From: Shewanella schlegeliana
GTDB lineage: Bacteria; Pseudomonadota; Gammaproteobacteria; Enterobacterales; Shewanellaceae
Length of the DNA: 64,000 nucleotides
Direction of reading: 5' to 3'
NCBI RefSeq assembly: GCF_016765635.1
Contig: NZ_JAESVD010000006.1
Span: 62,001-126,000, forward strand
In this document: positions 19,547 to 28,676 of the stretch, one piece after another
How the letters are laid out: every line of letters begins with the position of its first letter
Numbering within the stretch: position 1 is the stretch's first letter
Position numbers and translations under genes: made by a program
The notes under the pieces: model-generated
The model's input: the letters and a program-made list of their open reading frames with translations, nothing else
What the model was told of the DNA's origin: nothing
The model's database searches: none

Positions 19547-21256
19547 TCAGCTAGAAAATCTTAATTTTTCGATCAATCTTGCAAAAAGGCTCTTGTCCTC
19601 TTCTTGGTAGCCAGCCAAACTTTCTAAGCGTGATTGCACCAGGCCATAGAGTGACTCTTCAGGGAATTGGTTGTCTTCATCGGCAGTTCCGGCTTGGGTT
19701 TGCATCAAGATCTCGACGGCTTCATCAATATGCTTCACTTGATATAAGGTGAACTTTCCAGCCGTAATCGCTTCGACTACATCGTGATGCAAATTGAGTT
19801 GCTGCATGTTAGAGCTAGGGATAATAACACCTTGCTGCCCAGTGAGTCCTCGACGTTTACACAGCTTAAAGAAGCCTTCAATTTTTTCGTTTACGCCACC
19901 AATGGCTTGAACATTACCAAATTGGTCAATAGCGCCAGTCGCTGCCAAGCTTTGCTTAATTGGCTTTTCTGAAATAGCTGAAATCAAACAACAATATTCT
20001 GCAAGAGATGCACTATCACCATCGATCTCCTGGTAGGATTGTTCAAAAACAATATTGGCATTGAGGTGTAGTGGGGCATCTTTACCGAAGATCCGATAGA
20101 GGCATGCAGAGAGGATCATCATTCCCTTTGCGTGAATATTGCCGCCTAATTCTGATTTACGCTCAATATCGGCAACTTCCCCATCGCCATAATGAACAGA
20201 TGCGGTAATTCGAGCCGGTTCACCGTAACTAAATTCAGCATTTTCAACTACGGTCAAACCATTTATCTGACCTATGATTTCATCTTGAGTAGGTAGGTTG
20301 ATAAAAAGGTCATCAAAATTCTGCTCCGAGAGTTTCTCCGATGCATTATGACGCTGATTAATCATGGCAATGCTGTGCAGTAACACCTGCTCAGAGATCT
20401 CAAGGCTTTGGGCATAGGCTTTAGCTTGAGCCAACAGCTGTTCAATGTTTATCGCCATGAGGCTAAGGCGCTGCTGATGATCCGCTAGTTTTGAGCTGTA
20501 TTGTAGCAGCAACAGCAGTGCTGAGCGGGTGAGGCTGATATTAAGATCATTGAATATATGAGCTAGCCAGTGGCAGTAATCTAATGCTGAATGTTCGGAC
20601 AGATCCATCTCATTGATCAACTCGCCAAGCAGTGGGAAGTGGCGTGAGAAGCTCGGTTCACCCAACCAGCAACTACCATATTGATGGCTAGAGCCAATAA
20701 GCACAATTTTGCACTTTAAAGCGACAGCGGGTAGCTGTGAGTGGACATGATAAGTTTGCTTGTCGAGTATTTCGAGTAGCAGATCCCACAGGTTTTCTTT
20801 TTTCCACAAAGAGTCGGCGCAGATAAAAAGATAGTGGCTGCTGGCTAGCATTCCGGCTTCATAAGTTTTTGTTTCGCTGTTATAGCGACCAATTAAATCG
20901 GCCTTGCGTATGGAGCCCGACAGATATTGATACTGGTGAGTCTTGGTGGCAAGCACTTTACTTTGCTGTACTTCATGTTCAACCCAAGTTGTGACGTTAT
21001 CTTCATCAAGGATTAAGCAAGATGTTTGAAGCTGTCCTTGCTCTTTAACTAAGGCATCGATAATTCGCTTTCGGTTACAACCAAAATAATCAGCCAAAAA
21101 CATATGCTGATTATCTGTCTCAGTGAGTAAGCGAAATGCGTCTAGGCTGCGCTCTTGACCGAGTAGATCTGCCTTGGGGCTTGAGATGAACGCCTGTTCA
21201 GCAGCAAGGTTGAAACTGGGAAGAAGAGCAGAAGCAGGAATAACGTTTGAGTTCAT
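19547..21256 (-). CDS. ycbZ: Lon-like protease family protein YcbZ
   Basis: A 569-residue protein with a Lon-type C-terminal protease domain. The serine-lysine dyad is visible: Ser in '[13 protein letters not shown]' and Lys in '[13 protein letters not shown]'. The N-terminal ~330 residues resemble an AAA-like region, but I see no intact Walker A motif, so ATP dependence is doubtful. E. coli has the same order fabA-ycbZ. In E. coli matP lies beyond ycbZ, but here the next feature is a tRNA-Ser gene. The substrates of this family are not established. Confidence 0.88.
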   Translation of the reverse strand: MNSNVIPASALLPSFNLAAEQAFISSPKADLLGQERSLDAFRLLTETDNQHMFLADYFGCNRKRIIDALVKEQGQLQTSCLILDEDNVTTWVEHEVQQSKVLATKTHQYQYLSGSIRKADLIGRYNSETKTYEAGMLASSHYLFICADSLWKKENLWDLLLEILDKQTYHVHSQLPAVALKCKIVLIGSSHQYGSCWLGEPSFSRHFPLLGELINEMDLSEHSALDYCHWLAHIFNDLNISLTRSALLLLLQYSSKLADHQQRLSLMAINIEQLLAQAKAYAQSLEISEQVLLHSIAMINQRHNASEKLSEQNFDDLFINLPTQDEIIGQINGLTVVENAEFSYGEPARITASVHYGDGEVADIERKSELGGNIHAKGMMILSACLYRIFGKDAPLHLNANIVFEQSYQEIDGDSASLAEYCCLISAISEKPIKQSLAATGAIDQFGNVQAIGGVNEKIEGFFKLCKRRGLTGQQGVIIPSSNMQQLNLHHDVVEAITAGKFTLYQVKHIDEAVEILMQTQAGTADEDNQFPEESLYGLVQSRLESLAGYQEEDKSLFARLIEKLRFSS

Positions 21257-21496
21257 AAATGTATATGTCTAGTTTTAGTAGGGAGATACTAGCACATTTT
21301 TAAGCAGGCTTTGACTGTTAACGTTTTGCTTATATATTTGAGTGCATCCGAGTGATATTGGAGTTGTTAAGTTAGACGATAGAGAGCCGCTTCAGAACTT
21401 ATCGATCAATAGTTGAGCGGTAGAGCGCGTTTGGGAGCTTTTTTGCTGGAAATGGGTTTACATCACTAAAGGAAACACCTAATATTTACCTCGTTC

Positions 21497-21587
21497 GGAG
21501 AGATGGCAGAGTGGTCGAATGCACCGGTCTTGAAAACCGGCATGGGTTTGTAGCCCATCTAGGGTTCAAATCCCTATCTCTCCGCCA
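21497..21587 (+). tRNA. tRNA-Ser (TGA)
   Basis: Ninety-one bases with encoded CCA. The acceptor ends GGAGAGA and TCTCTCC pair, the anticodon loop reads CTTGAAA (TGA), and the long variable arm (CATGGGTTTGTAGCCCATC) is typical of a class II tRNA. Confidence 0.97.
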
Positions 21588-21596
21588 TATTTAGAA

Positions 21597-21624
21597 AAGG
21601 TAGCCCAAAAGGCTGCCTTTTTGC
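21597..21624 (+). terminator. Terminator after tRNA-Ser
   Basis: AAAAGGTAGCC and GGCTGCCTTTTT form a stem ending in five T, about 10 bp after the tRNA. Confidence 0.75.
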
Positions 21625-21801
21625 ATTTTCATCATTAAGTTATTGAATCTTAATGGTATCCCCTTCCTCTATCTTATTCATTTTAGATAAATTTTACTTT
21701 CTATATTCAGTTAGATGCGATAAATTAACCTTTATAACATTATCGATTTGATGTCTGTTAATTAGCAGATTTTAAGTTGAACTGCGAAGGGTAAGGCGAC
21801 T

Positions 21802-22446
21802 TTGATCTCTGTATATTTAGTTGATGACCATGAGTTAGTAAGAACCGGCATTCGACGGATCCTCGAAGACGAACGTGGCATTAAAGTCGTGGGTGAGGCC
21901 GGAGATGGCGAAACCGCTGTCCAGTGGTGCCGTAAGAATGAAGCCGATGTTATTTTGATGGATATGAATATGCCCGGCATCGGTGGTTTGGAGGCAACAC
22001 GTAAGATCCTACGTTTTCAGGCTCATGCAAAAATTATTGTACTCACCATTCATACCGAAGATCCTTTTCCGACTAAAGTGATGCAAGCGGGGGCATCAGG
22101 TTACCTGACCAAAGGGGCGACTTCTCCTGAAGTCTTACAGGCGATTAGGTAGGTGGCTCATGGGCAGAGATATCTGTCACCAGAAATTGCCCAGCAGATG
22201 GCCTTGAGTCAATTTAACCAATCTGAAGAGAATCCATTTAAGTCGTTATCGGAAAGAGAACTGCAGATCATGCTGATGATCACTAATGGTCAAAAAGTGA
22301 GTGAGATCTCTGAACAATTAAATCTAAGCCCTAAAACCGTCAATAGCTATCGTTACCGTTTATTCGCCAAATTGGGTATAGGTGGAGATGTTGAGCTGAC
22401 TCGCTTGGCTATCCGGTATAAAATGTTGGATACAGGACAATTTTAA
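21802..22446 (+). pseudogene. uvrY: Response regulator UvrY/GacA, split by an in-frame TAG
   Basis: In E. coli UvrY with sensor BarA switches on CsrB/CsrC small RNAs and so controls the CsrA regulon. The frame starts at TTG (21802), with AAGG 5-8 bp before it, and gives the family start 'MISVYLVDDHELVRTGIRR'. The receiver is intact (Asp8, Asp9, phosphoacceptor Asp54 in 'ILMDMNMPG'). Codon 117 is TAG (22150-22152), after 'SPEVLQAIR'. The same frame then continues without further damage: a GTG right after the stop begins 'VAHGQRYLSPEIAQQMALS', followed by an intact LuxR-type helix-turn-helix ('LSERELQIMLMITNGQ', 'LSPKTVNSYRYRLFAKL'). So receiver (116 residues) and DNA-binding domain (97 residues) are separated. 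It could be a real nonsense mutation, a split that works by reinitiation, or a base error. uvrC follows as in E. coli. Confidence 0.85.
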
Positions 22447-22464
22447 GAATTTAGCTCCCAACTT

Positions 22465-24294
22465 ATGTCTGATGCATTTAATGCCGAACAATTTTTAAAG
22501 ACAGTGACATCATCACCCGGTGTATATCGGATGTATGATGATAAAGGTGTTGTTATTTATGTGGGGAAAGCCAAAGATTTAAAGAAGCGACTTTCCTCTT
22601 ACTTCCGCAAAAATTTAGCCAATGTTAAAACTCAGGCATTGGTGTCCCATATCGCTAATATCGACGTCACTGTGACTCATAGTGAAACCGATGCCTTGAT
22701 ATTGGAAAATGATTATATCAAGCAGTACATGCCTAAATACAATGTATTGCTGCGCGACGATAAGTCTTATCCCTATATTCTTCTAAGTGACCACAAATAT
22801 CCTCGCTTGGCGTACCACCGCGGTGCTAAGCGTGATAAGGGGCAATACTTTGGCCCGTATCCTAATGGCGGCGCCGTACGAGAAAGCCTGCATTTAATGC
22901 AGAAAATATTCCCGATAAGGCAGTGTGACGATCTTTACTATAAAGCTCGTTCGCGGCCTTGTTTGCAATACCAGATTGGTCGGTGTAGTGCACCGTGTGT
23001 AGGTAAGATTTCATCACAAGATTATCAAGAACAGGTTAGGCTCGCGACTCTGTTTTTAAAAGGCAAGAATCAGCAGGTGATGTCGGTGCTGGTTGACAAA
23101 ATGGAACATGCTGCGGCCGATATGCGTTATGAACAGGCTGCGCTCTATCGAGATCAAATTACCGCCTTAAGACGGGTCTCTGAGCAGCAAGAGGTATCAA
23201 ACGCTTCGGGCGATATGGATGTAATAGGTGCATATTATGCTTCCGGTGTGGCTTGTTTTCATCTGCTATTTATCCGGGAGGGTAAGATTTTCGGTAGCCG
23301 CAGTTATTATCCTAAGGTTCCGGTCAATACCGAAGTGTCAGAGGTATTGCGCTCGTTTATGCTGCAGTTCTACCTTAACTCGGATAGCCAGCGATTAACG
23401 CCAAAAGAGATCTTAATCAGTGAGCCGTTCGAGGAGCAAAATGAACTTGCTGACGCAATTAAAACCGCTCAAAATAAGAAAGTTGAGATAAAAACACAGG
23501 TTCGTGGTGAGCGAGCAAGCTTTTTACGCTTGGCATTGACCAATGCGACTAATGCCGTTAATACGCGACTTTCTCACAAGAATACAGTTGAGCAGCGCTT
23601 CCTTCTTCTAGAAGAGGCGATTGAGTCGACAAATAAAATTCAGCGCATGGAGTGTTTTGATATTAGCCATACAATGGGGGAGAGCACAGTAGCCTCCTGT
23701 GTGGTGTTTAATCGAGAGGGGCCAAGCAAAGCTGACTATCGACGCTATAATATTACTGGGATCACCCCAGGCGATGACTACGCCGCAATGAAACAGGCGA
23801 TAACCCGACGTTTTGATAAAATTGGTAGTGGTGGCAAAGTCCCCGATATCCTGTTTATTGATGGCGGAATAGGGCAGTTACGAATCGCTCAGAAAATAGT
23901 AGATGAGAAATTTGTCGCGTTAGACAATGCGCCGACCTTAATCGGTGTGGCGAAAGGAGAAGGGCGTAAGCCAGGCCTAGAAACATTGATCTATGGTGAG
24001 AATGAAGAATCATTCACACTACCTGCAGATTCAGGCGCTTTGCATCTCATTCAACATATTCGAGATGAGTCCCATCGTTTTGCTATTACAGGCCATAGAA
24101 ATAAACGCCAGAAAACGCGCAACACCTCTACCTTAGAGTCGATAGCCGGAGTGGGACCTAAACGGCGCAAAGCGCTACTGCAATATTTGGGTGGTTTGCA
24201 GGAAGTTAAAGGTGCAAGTGTGTCTGAATTGGTAAAAGTGCCCGGTATTAGCTTAGAAATGGCACAAACGATACATGATGCATTGCGAGGGTAA
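22465..24294 (+). CDS. uvrC: Excinuclease ABC subunit C
   Basis: UvrC makes both incisions around bulky DNA lesions after loading by UvrA and UvrB. The 609 residues show, in order, the GIY-YIG nuclease domain (about 14-95, '[19 protein letters not shown]'), a cysteine-rich stretch (about 155-175), the UVR motif for UvrB binding (about 205-240), the RNase H-like 5' nuclease ('FDISHTMGE', '[12 protein letters not shown]') and two C-terminal helix-hairpin-helix motifs ('[18 protein letters not shown]', '[16 protein letters not shown]'). It starts 18 bp after the uvrY frame, so the two are probably co-transcribed. Confidence 0.98.
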   Translation: MSDAFNAEQFLKTVTSSPGVYRMYDDKGVVIYVGKAKDLKKRLSSYFRKNLANVKTQALVSHIANIDVTVTHSETDALILENDYIKQYMPKYNVLLRDDKSYPYILLSDHKYPRLAYHRGAKRDKGQYFGPYPNGGAVRESLHLMQKIFPIRQCDDLYYKARSRPCLQYQIGRCSAPCVGKISSQDYQEQVRLATLFLKGKNQQVMSVLVDKMEHAAADMRYEQAALYRDQITALRRVSEQQEVSNASGDMDVIGAYYASGVACFHLLFIREGKIFGSRSYYPKVPVNTEVSEVLRSFMLQFYLNSDSQRLTPKEILISEPFEEQNELADAIKTAQNKKVEIKTQVRGERASFLRLALTNATNAVNTRLSHKNTVEQRFLLLEEAIESTNKIQRMECFDISHTMGESTVASCVVFNREGPSKADYRRYNITGITPGDDYAAMKQAITRRFDKIGSGGKVPDILFIDGGIGQLRIAQKIVDEKFVALDNAPTLIGVAKGEGRKPGLETLIYGENEESFTLPADSGALHLIQHIRDESHRFAITGHRNKRQKTRNTSTLESIAGVGPKRRKALLQYLGGLQEVKGASVSELVKVPGISLEMAQTIHDALRG

Positions 24295-24341
24295 CAAAAT
24301 TAAGGCAAGATTGGCGCTGCTTTTGAATATTAGGTTCTAAA

Positions 24342-24890
24342 ATGCCGTTTAACATTCCTATTGCGTTAACATTGTTCAGGTTATTACTGTTACCTGTTTT
24401 TGTTGTACTTTTTTATATACCAGCACCTTGGTCACCCTTTGCTGCTGCATTTGTGTTTTGGCTTGCTGCGGTAACAGATGCGTTAGATGGTTACGCTGCG
24501 AGGAAATTAAAGCAGTCGACCCGTTTTGGTGCCTTTCTCGATCCTGTTGCCGATAAAATTATGGTGACAACGGCGCTAGTCTTATTGATTTCTGAATACA
24601 GCAATATTTGGCTGACACTACCCGCGTTATTTATGATTGGCCGTGAAATCGTGATTTCGGCCCTGCGAGAGTGGATGGCTGAAATTGGCAAGAGAGGAGC
24701 TGTTGCGGTTTCTTGGATTGGTAAATATAAAACCGCTGCACAGATGATCGCAATCACAGGATTGATTTGGCAACCGAATGAACTATTAACTTATGCTGCG
24801 TTTGCGCTGTTTTATGTGGCTGCGGTTCTGACATTCTGGTCTATGGTTAGCTACATTCTAGCCGCTTGGAAAGATTTGACGGCCGAATAG
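24342..24890 (+). CDS. pgsA: CDP-diacylglycerol--glycerol-3-phosphate phosphatidyltransferase
   Basis: Makes phosphatidylglycerol phosphate from CDP-diacylglycerol and glycerol-3-phosphate at the inner membrane. The 182 residues contain the CDP-alcohol phosphotransferase motif D-G-x2-A-R-x8-G-x3-D-x3-D as '[18 protein letters not shown]' and 'FLDPVADK', plus about five transmembrane helices. The length equals that of E. coli PgsA. The order uvrY-uvrC-pgsA-tRNA is conserved with E. coli. Confidence 0.97.
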   Translation: MPFNIPIALTLFRLLLLPVFVVLFYIPAPWSPFAAAFVFWLAAVTDALDGYAARKLKQSTRFGAFLDPVADKIMVTTALVLLISEYSNIWLTLPALFMIGREIVISALREWMAEIGKRGAVAVSWIGKYKTAAQMIAITGLIWQPNELLTYAAFALFYVAAVLTFWSMVSYILAAWKDLTAE

Positions 24891-24952
24891 TCTGTTAAAT
24901 CAACGATAAGATCAAATAGTGCGCAAACGGTTATTTATCTATAAATATAGCG

Positions 24953-24980
24953 TTGACTCTTAGAAGTAAATCGGTAGAAT
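24953..24980 (+). promoter_or_regulatory. Promoter of the tRNA-Gly/Cys/Leu operon
   Basis: TTGACT (24953-24958) and TAGAAT (24975-24980) are spaced by 16 bp, about 63 bp before tRNA-Gly. Confidence 0.7.
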
Positions 24981-25042
24981 GCCATTCCGTAGTCAAGGGG
25001 AAGCGAACTAAGCAAGAACTTGAATACAGTTTAAATTGAAAT

Positions 25043-25118
25043 GCGACATTAGCTCAGTTGGTAGAGCGATACCTTGCCAAGGTATAGGTCATCGGTTCGA
25101 ACCCGATATGTCGCTCCA
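25043..25118 (+). tRNA. tRNA-Gly (GCC)
   Basis: Seventy-six bases with encoded CCA. GCGACAT pairs with ATGTCGC, and the anticodon loop is TTGCCAA (GCC). It is first in a three-tRNA operon equivalent to E. coli glyW-cysT-leuZ. Confidence 0.97.
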
Positions 25119-25131
25119 ATTTAAACCATGT

Positions 25132-25205
25132 GGCGCGATGGCAGAATGGCTATGCTGCGGATTGCAAATCCGTCGATCTCGGTTCGACTCCGGGTCGCGC
25201 CTCCA
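25132..25205 (+). tRNA. tRNA-Cys (GCA)
   Basis: Seventy-four bases with encoded CCA. GGCGCGA pairs with TCGCGCC, and the anticodon loop is TTGCAAA (GCA). It is 13 bp after tRNA-Gly. Confidence 0.97.
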
Positions 25206-25290
25206 CAAATTAAGAGTTTGATGAGTTTAACCTTAATCTGGTTAGGCAATATTGATACCGACAATATGTATCATCAGAGTCAAAGAGTTT

Positions 25291-25376
25291 GCCCGTGTGG
25301 TGGAATCGGTAGACACAAGGGATTTAAAATCCCTCGCTGAATAAGCGTGCCAGTTCAAGTCTGGCCACGGGTACCA
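25291..25376 (+). tRNA. tRNA-Leu (TAA)
   Basis: Eighty-six bases with encoded CCA. GCCCGTG pairs with CACGGGT (with the G1-T72 wobble also seen in E. coli leuZ), the anticodon loop is TTTAAAA (TAA), and a long variable arm follows. Its 3' half is copied repeatedly downstream. Confidence 0.97.
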
Positions 25377-25403
25377 AATAACTCTCTTGTAGAGTTGCAG
25401 AGA

Positions 25404-25429
25404 AGCCTCGACACTGTCGGGGCTTTTTT
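25404..25429 (+). terminator. Terminator after tRNA-Leu (spacer A type)
   Basis: AGCCTCGAC and GTCGGGGCT form a 9-bp stem (one T-G pair) around ACT and end in TTTTTT. The same element recurs near 25693 and, slightly altered, near 25986. Confidence 0.85.
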
Positions 25430-25448
25430 GTATCTGGCGCTTAAAAGC

Positions 25449-25521
25449 ACAAGAGATTTATTTTTTATAAGAGATGTCTCGTTGAATAGGCGTGCCAGTT
25501 CAAGTCTGGCCACGGGTACCA
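25449..25521 (+). pseudogene. tRNA-Leu remnant 1
   Basis: Lacks the acceptor 5' strand and D-arm. It begins at an ACAAGAGATTTA relic of the anticodon arm and keeps a perfect T-arm, acceptor 3' strand and CCA (CCAGTTCAAGTCTGG, then CCACGGGTACCA). Confidence 0.8.
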
Positions 25522-25543
25522 TCTTCTTTTAGAAGAGTGACTA

Positions 25544-25566
25544 AACCAGCCTAGAGCTGGTTTTTT
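25544..25566 (+). terminator. Terminator in spacer B of the tRNA-Leu array
   Basis: CCAGC and GCTGG flanked by AA/TT with loop CTAGA, then TTTTTT. It recurs near 25838 in a slightly altered form. Confidence 0.75.
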
Positions 25567-25591
25567 ACATCTGAAATTTGAGATTTTATAT

Positions 25592-25665
25592 CCCAAGGGA
25601 TTTACTTTTTATAAGAGGTGCCTCACTGAATAGATGTGTTAGTTCAAGTCTGGCCACGGGTACCA
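25592..25665 (+). pseudogene. tRNA-Leu remnant 2
   Basis: The 5' relic reads CCCAAGGGATTTAC. The T-arm (TTAGTTCAAGTCTGG) has one changed base pair side, and the acceptor 3' strand with CCA is intact. Confidence 0.75.
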
Positions 25666-25742
25666 AATAACTCTCTTGTAGAGTTGCAGAGAAGCCTCGA
25701 CACTGTCGGGGCTTTTTTGTATCTGGCGTTTACAACAAAAGC

Positions 25743-25815
25743 ACAAGAGATTTATTTTTTATAAGAGATGCCTCGTTGAATAGGCGTGCCAGTTCAAGTC
25801 TGGCCACGGGTACCA
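25743..25815 (+). pseudogene. tRNA-Leu remnant 3
   Basis: Almost identical to remnant 1 (one base different in the GATG(C/T)CTC part), in the equivalent position of the next composite unit. T-arm, acceptor 3' strand and CCA are perfect. Confidence 0.8.
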
Positions 25816-25885
25816 TCTTTTTACGAAGAGTGACTTAACCAGCCTAGAGCTGATTTTTTTACGTCTGAAATTTGAGATTTCATAT

Positions 25886-25959
25886 CCCAAGGGATTTACT
25901 TTTTATAAGTTCTGCCTCACAGAATAGATGTGTTAGTTCAAGTCTGGCCACGGGTACCA
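25886..25959 (+). pseudogene. tRNA-Leu remnant 4
   Basis: Equivalent of remnant 2 with a few more changes upstream (TTCTGCCTCACAG). The 3' end through CCA is intact. Confidence 0.75.
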
Positions 25960-26032
25960 ATAACTCTCTTGTAGAGTTGCAGAGAAGCCGCGACACTGTA
26001 GGGGCTTTTTTGTATCTGTTGTTTAAGGCGAA

Positions 26033-26106
26033 ACACAAGTTATAAGGGATGCCTCGCACTCTTTACAAAGTAAGGCGTGCCAGTTGAAGTTTAACCACGG
26101 GTAGCA
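26033..26106 (+). pseudogene. tRNA-Leu remnant 5, more decayed
   Basis: Recognisable by ACACAAG, GCCTCGC, GGCGTGCCAGTTGAAGT and CCACGGGTAGCA. The T-arm and CCA have now lost bases that remain perfect in earlier copies. Confidence 0.7.
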
Positions 26107-26421
26107 CTTCTATTGAAGAGTAGGCTATCGAGCTAGTTTTTTATGGCTGATATTTGCCGCTGATGAAGAGAGTTCAAGGGGATTACTTTTATAACAGACG
26201 CCTGATACTCTCATAAAGCAAGACGTGTATACTCATGTGTGCTAGGGATAGGGCTAGGGGCTGCACCTTCTTGCTTCAGAGTGATTAATCTAGAATAAAA
26301 CAGGTTTTCACATCAAAAATGAAAATTCAAATTGTTTAATCTCAACTGATTTTACTAAACTTAATTAATCCCAAGTGACGAAACTGAATTTGCGCGTTAT
26401 ATTGTCATCGATCTCATTGTA
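26107..26421. other. Decayed end of the tRNA-Leu array and pilin gene upstream region
   Basis: Up to about 26330 it holds a degenerate spacer B, a sixth Leu remnant (from TCAAGGGGATTACTTTT near 26173) and another spacer B (CTTCAGAGTGATTAATC). The last ~90 bp is AT-rich and should contain the promoter of the pilin-like gene. No reading frame of note. Confidence 0.6.
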
Positions 26422-26433
26422 ATGGATTTTCCT

Positions 26434-27006
26434 ATGAAAGTATTAGCTAAAGGTTTTACCCTAATTGAGTTAGTGGTCGTCATCATAGTGTTAGGGATTT
26501 TAGCCGTTATCGCCGCTCCCAAATTTATTAACCTCAGCCAAGATGCTCATGACGCATCGATCAAAAGTGCTTTTGGTAGTTTTACTTCAGCTGTGAAACT
26601 GTACCACAGCTGCTGGTTAACATCGGGGAAGAGTGGTTACCAAGTGGATTTAGCTTGCTATGGCGATGGTACACTCGACTCTTCAGTAACAGGCTACCCT
26701 CTGGGGAAAGATACCTCACAGAGCGATAATGGTACAAAGCTACAGGGAGAGTATTGCAAAGAGATTTGGCAAGGCTTGCTAGATAACGATGAATATACGT
26801 TAGAAAGCCATGGCAATAACACCTTTGACAAGGGAGATGACATCATTTATTGGTACTCAGGAGGGCCGTTGAGCTCGAGTAATACCTATTGTTATTACAA
26901 CTATATTGCAGATGATCGTAGCCAAGGTGTTAAAAATTGGCAATTGAAGTACTATCCTGCAACAGGAAAGACTGAAGTTGGTAAAGGTGAGCTTAGTGTA
27001 AACTAA
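26434..27006 (+). CDS. Type IV pilin-like protein with prepilin leader
   Basis: The leader 'MKVLAKG' followed by 'FTLIELVVVIIVLGILAV' is a class III prepilin signal: cleavage between Gly and Phe, Glu at position 5 of the mature protein, then a hydrophobic helix. I prefer the ATG at 26434 because it gives a 7-residue leader. An ATG four codons upstream is also possible, and neither has a strong ribosome site. The remaining ~170 residues with four or more Cys form the globular head and resemble MSHA-type or minor pilins. No assembly genes are nearby, so it must use a machine encoded elsewhere. Role (adhesion, DNA uptake, secretion pseudopilin) unknown. Confidence 0.85.
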   Translation: MKVLAKGFTLIELVVVIIVLGILAVIAAPKFINLSQDAHDASIKSAFGSFTSAVKLYHSCWLTSGKSGYQVDLACYGDGTLDSSVTGYPLGKDTSQSDNGTKLQGEYCKEIWQGLLDNDEYTLESHGNNTFDKGDDIIYWYSGGPLSSSNTYCYYNYIADDRSQGVKNWQLKYYPATGKTEVGKGELSVN

Positions 27007-27042
27007 TCCCTTTAAGACAATGGCTTATAAAAGTTTTAAAAT

Positions 27043-27066
27043 GCTCCTCTACGCAGGAGCTTTTTT
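27043..27066 (+). terminator. Terminator after the pilin-like gene
   Basis: GCTCCT and AGGAGC with a 6-base loop, followed by TTTTTT. Confidence 0.85.
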
Positions 27067-27186
27067 ATGCCATAACGCCCACCATAAATGCCAACTTACA
27101 AACTTGGCGACTTAATTTTTGACCCGTCATATACAAAACATAATTGTTTGCCATACTTTAAATATTGGCGATGATGGGGCGGTTAA

Positions 27187-28542
27187 ATGCGAGTTGTTAG
27201 TGTTATTTGCTGTATAGCATTGTTGTTTATGACTTTTACTTCACCTGCAAATGAGCGGATGAAGAGTGCTCAAAAATTATTATATCAGCAGGTCTCTTTA
27301 CTCGCCTTAGTCGAAAATAGCGACAAGTTTAATGAATATAAACAACTACTTTTTAAGTCTAGTTTATCAGTAGAACAATTGATAATCATCGAGTCTGATA
27401 TTGCTCAGTTTTGGTTTCAGCGCCAAATACCCATACGAAGTGAAGAGTTAACCCAGACCAAAGATCCTTTTGTTAGAGCGATGGCAATAGAGCCTCAATT
27501 AGCAGGTTATCTTGAGCTTCAAAATCGTATTCGTCACTTGCAATGGTTAGCTGAACAGGATTGGTGGCAGCCGATTGAGCTTGACCACTTGGTTAGACCT
27601 AACCAAATGGATGCAATCGTTCCTGTGGTGCTTAGGCGGCTATGGTTACTCGGTGATGCTAAAGTTGCAGTTACCGAATCGACTCGTTTGAGCCCCGCTA
27701 TTGTAGATGCTATTAAGCGGTTCCAGGGCCGTCATGGTTTGAAAGCCGATGGGATCATAGGACCTGAAACGTTAAAGTGGCTCAATGTGTCCCCTAAAAA
27801 ACGAGCATCAATTTTAGCTAAAAACTTTGTAAACAGAGCCGAGTTTATGGCGCAGAGAGGCGATCGTTTCCTGGTGATTAATGTGCCTGCATTTGAAATG
27901 GAACTGTTCAATAATGGAAAAGTTGAATTAGTTTCTCGAGTAATAGTGGGCAAGCCCTACAGGCCAACACCGCTTCTCAGTAGTTCCATTTCTAATGTAG
28001 TCATTAACCCAAGCTGGCGAGTCCCTAAAAAAATTCTTTATAACGACCTATTACCTCAGGTTAGAAAAGATGGAAACTATATTGCGGAGCGTAACTTCGA
28101 TGTGTATGACCGAAATAATAATTTGGTTGTAAGAACGCCCGAGCAGTGGCGTGATTTAGCTAAAGGGCCATTTCCATTTAGGTTTGTACAACGTCCTGGA
28201 AGTAATAATACACTTGGACGATACAAGTTCTACTTTCCGAATGAGTTTAGTGTTTATCTGCATGATACTTCTGATCCTAGATTGTTTCAGCGAAGTAATC
28301 GAGCCCTCTCATCAGGCTGCATACGAGTCGAGAATGTTGAGGGATTGGCAAATTGGATGGCCGCAAACTTAGTTAAAGATAAGCAAACTTGGGTTGATAG
28401 GCATGCAGATCGAAACCGGACCCAATGGTTTGCACTGAACTCAACGCTTGATGTGCATTTAGTTTATTGGACAGCTTGGATAGACGATTCCAATCAAGTG
28501 CAGTATAGAAATGATATCTATCAAATGCAGGCTGGCTCTTAG
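27187..28542 (+). CDS. Murein L,D-transpeptidase, YcbB (LdtD) family
   Basis: Forms 3-3 cross-links in peptidoglycan. The 451-residue protein has a signal peptide (residues 1-22, ending 'SPANE'), a helical region, a peptidoglycan-binding domain (about 150-200, 'DAIKRFQGRHGLKADGIIGPETL') and a YkuD catalytic domain (about 225-400). The catalytic motif is 'NRALSSGCIRVEN' with Cys378, preceded by His in 'VYLHDTSDPRLF'. The domain order and the following ycbK-type gene match E. coli ycbB-ycbK. It is shorter than E. coli YcbB (615 residues), with a reduced N-terminal part. Confidence 0.92.
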   Translation: MRVVSVICCIALLFMTFTSPANERMKSAQKLLYQQVSLLALVENSDKFNEYKQLLFKSSLSVEQLIIIESDIAQFWFQRQIPIRSEELTQTKDPFVRAMAIEPQLAGYLELQNRIRHLQWLAEQDWWQPIELDHLVRPNQMDAIVPVVLRRLWLLGDAKVAVTESTRLSPAIVDAIKRFQGRHGLKADGIIGPETLKWLNVSPKKRASILAKNFVNRAEFMAQRGDRFLVINVPAFEMELFNNGKVELVSRVIVGKPYRPTPLLSSSISNVVINPSWRVPKKILYNDLLPQVRKDGNYIAERNFDVYDRNNNLVVRTPEQWRDLAKGPFPFRFVQRPGSNNTLGRYKFYFPNEFSVYLHDTSDPRLFQRSNRALSSGCIRVENVEGLANWMAANLVKDKQTWVDRHADRNRTQWFALNSTLDVHLVYWTAWIDDSNQVQYRNDIYQMQAGS

Positions 28543-28601
28543 GTCACAGCCATCTGACAAGCATAGATCAACGACTTATAATGCAGTTTTTACTAATTTA
28601 G

Positions 28602-28607
28602 TATAAT
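28602..28607 (+). promoter_or_regulatory. -10 element upstream of the ycbK-like gene
   Basis: A perfect TATAAT with no convincing -35. The expected transcript start (near 28614) falls just after a possible TTG start at 28611, which argues against that codon. Confidence 0.5.
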
Positions 28608-28676
28608 TGCTTGCTTTCTTGGAACCAACGAGGTAATTTTCTGCCAGTTGTTGGAAAAGTAGTCAGTGGTGTAAGT

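Larger units (their letters stand above)
25377..26330 (+). repeat. Tandem array of tRNA-Leu 3'-half remnants and terminators
   Basis: A composite unit repeats about every 290 bp (starts near 25377, 25666 and 25960). Each unit is spacer A (AACTCTCTTGTAGAGTTGCAG plus a terminator), a Leu remnant, spacer B (AGAAGAGTGACT plus another terminator) and a second Leu remnant. The third unit is more decayed, and a further degenerate remnant plus spacer B reaches about 26330. The region has no gene of its own. Confidence 0.88.

Noticed and set aside
22150..22152. TAG read as pyrrolysine or by programmed readthrough
   Set aside because: No sign of pyl genes in the window, and Shewanella is not known to use pyrrolysine; a mutation or error is simpler.
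25377..26330. Tandem repeats as a possible CRISPR or integron
   Set aside because: The repeats match the 3' half of tRNA-Leu and rho-independent terminators, and no integrase or cas gene is present.
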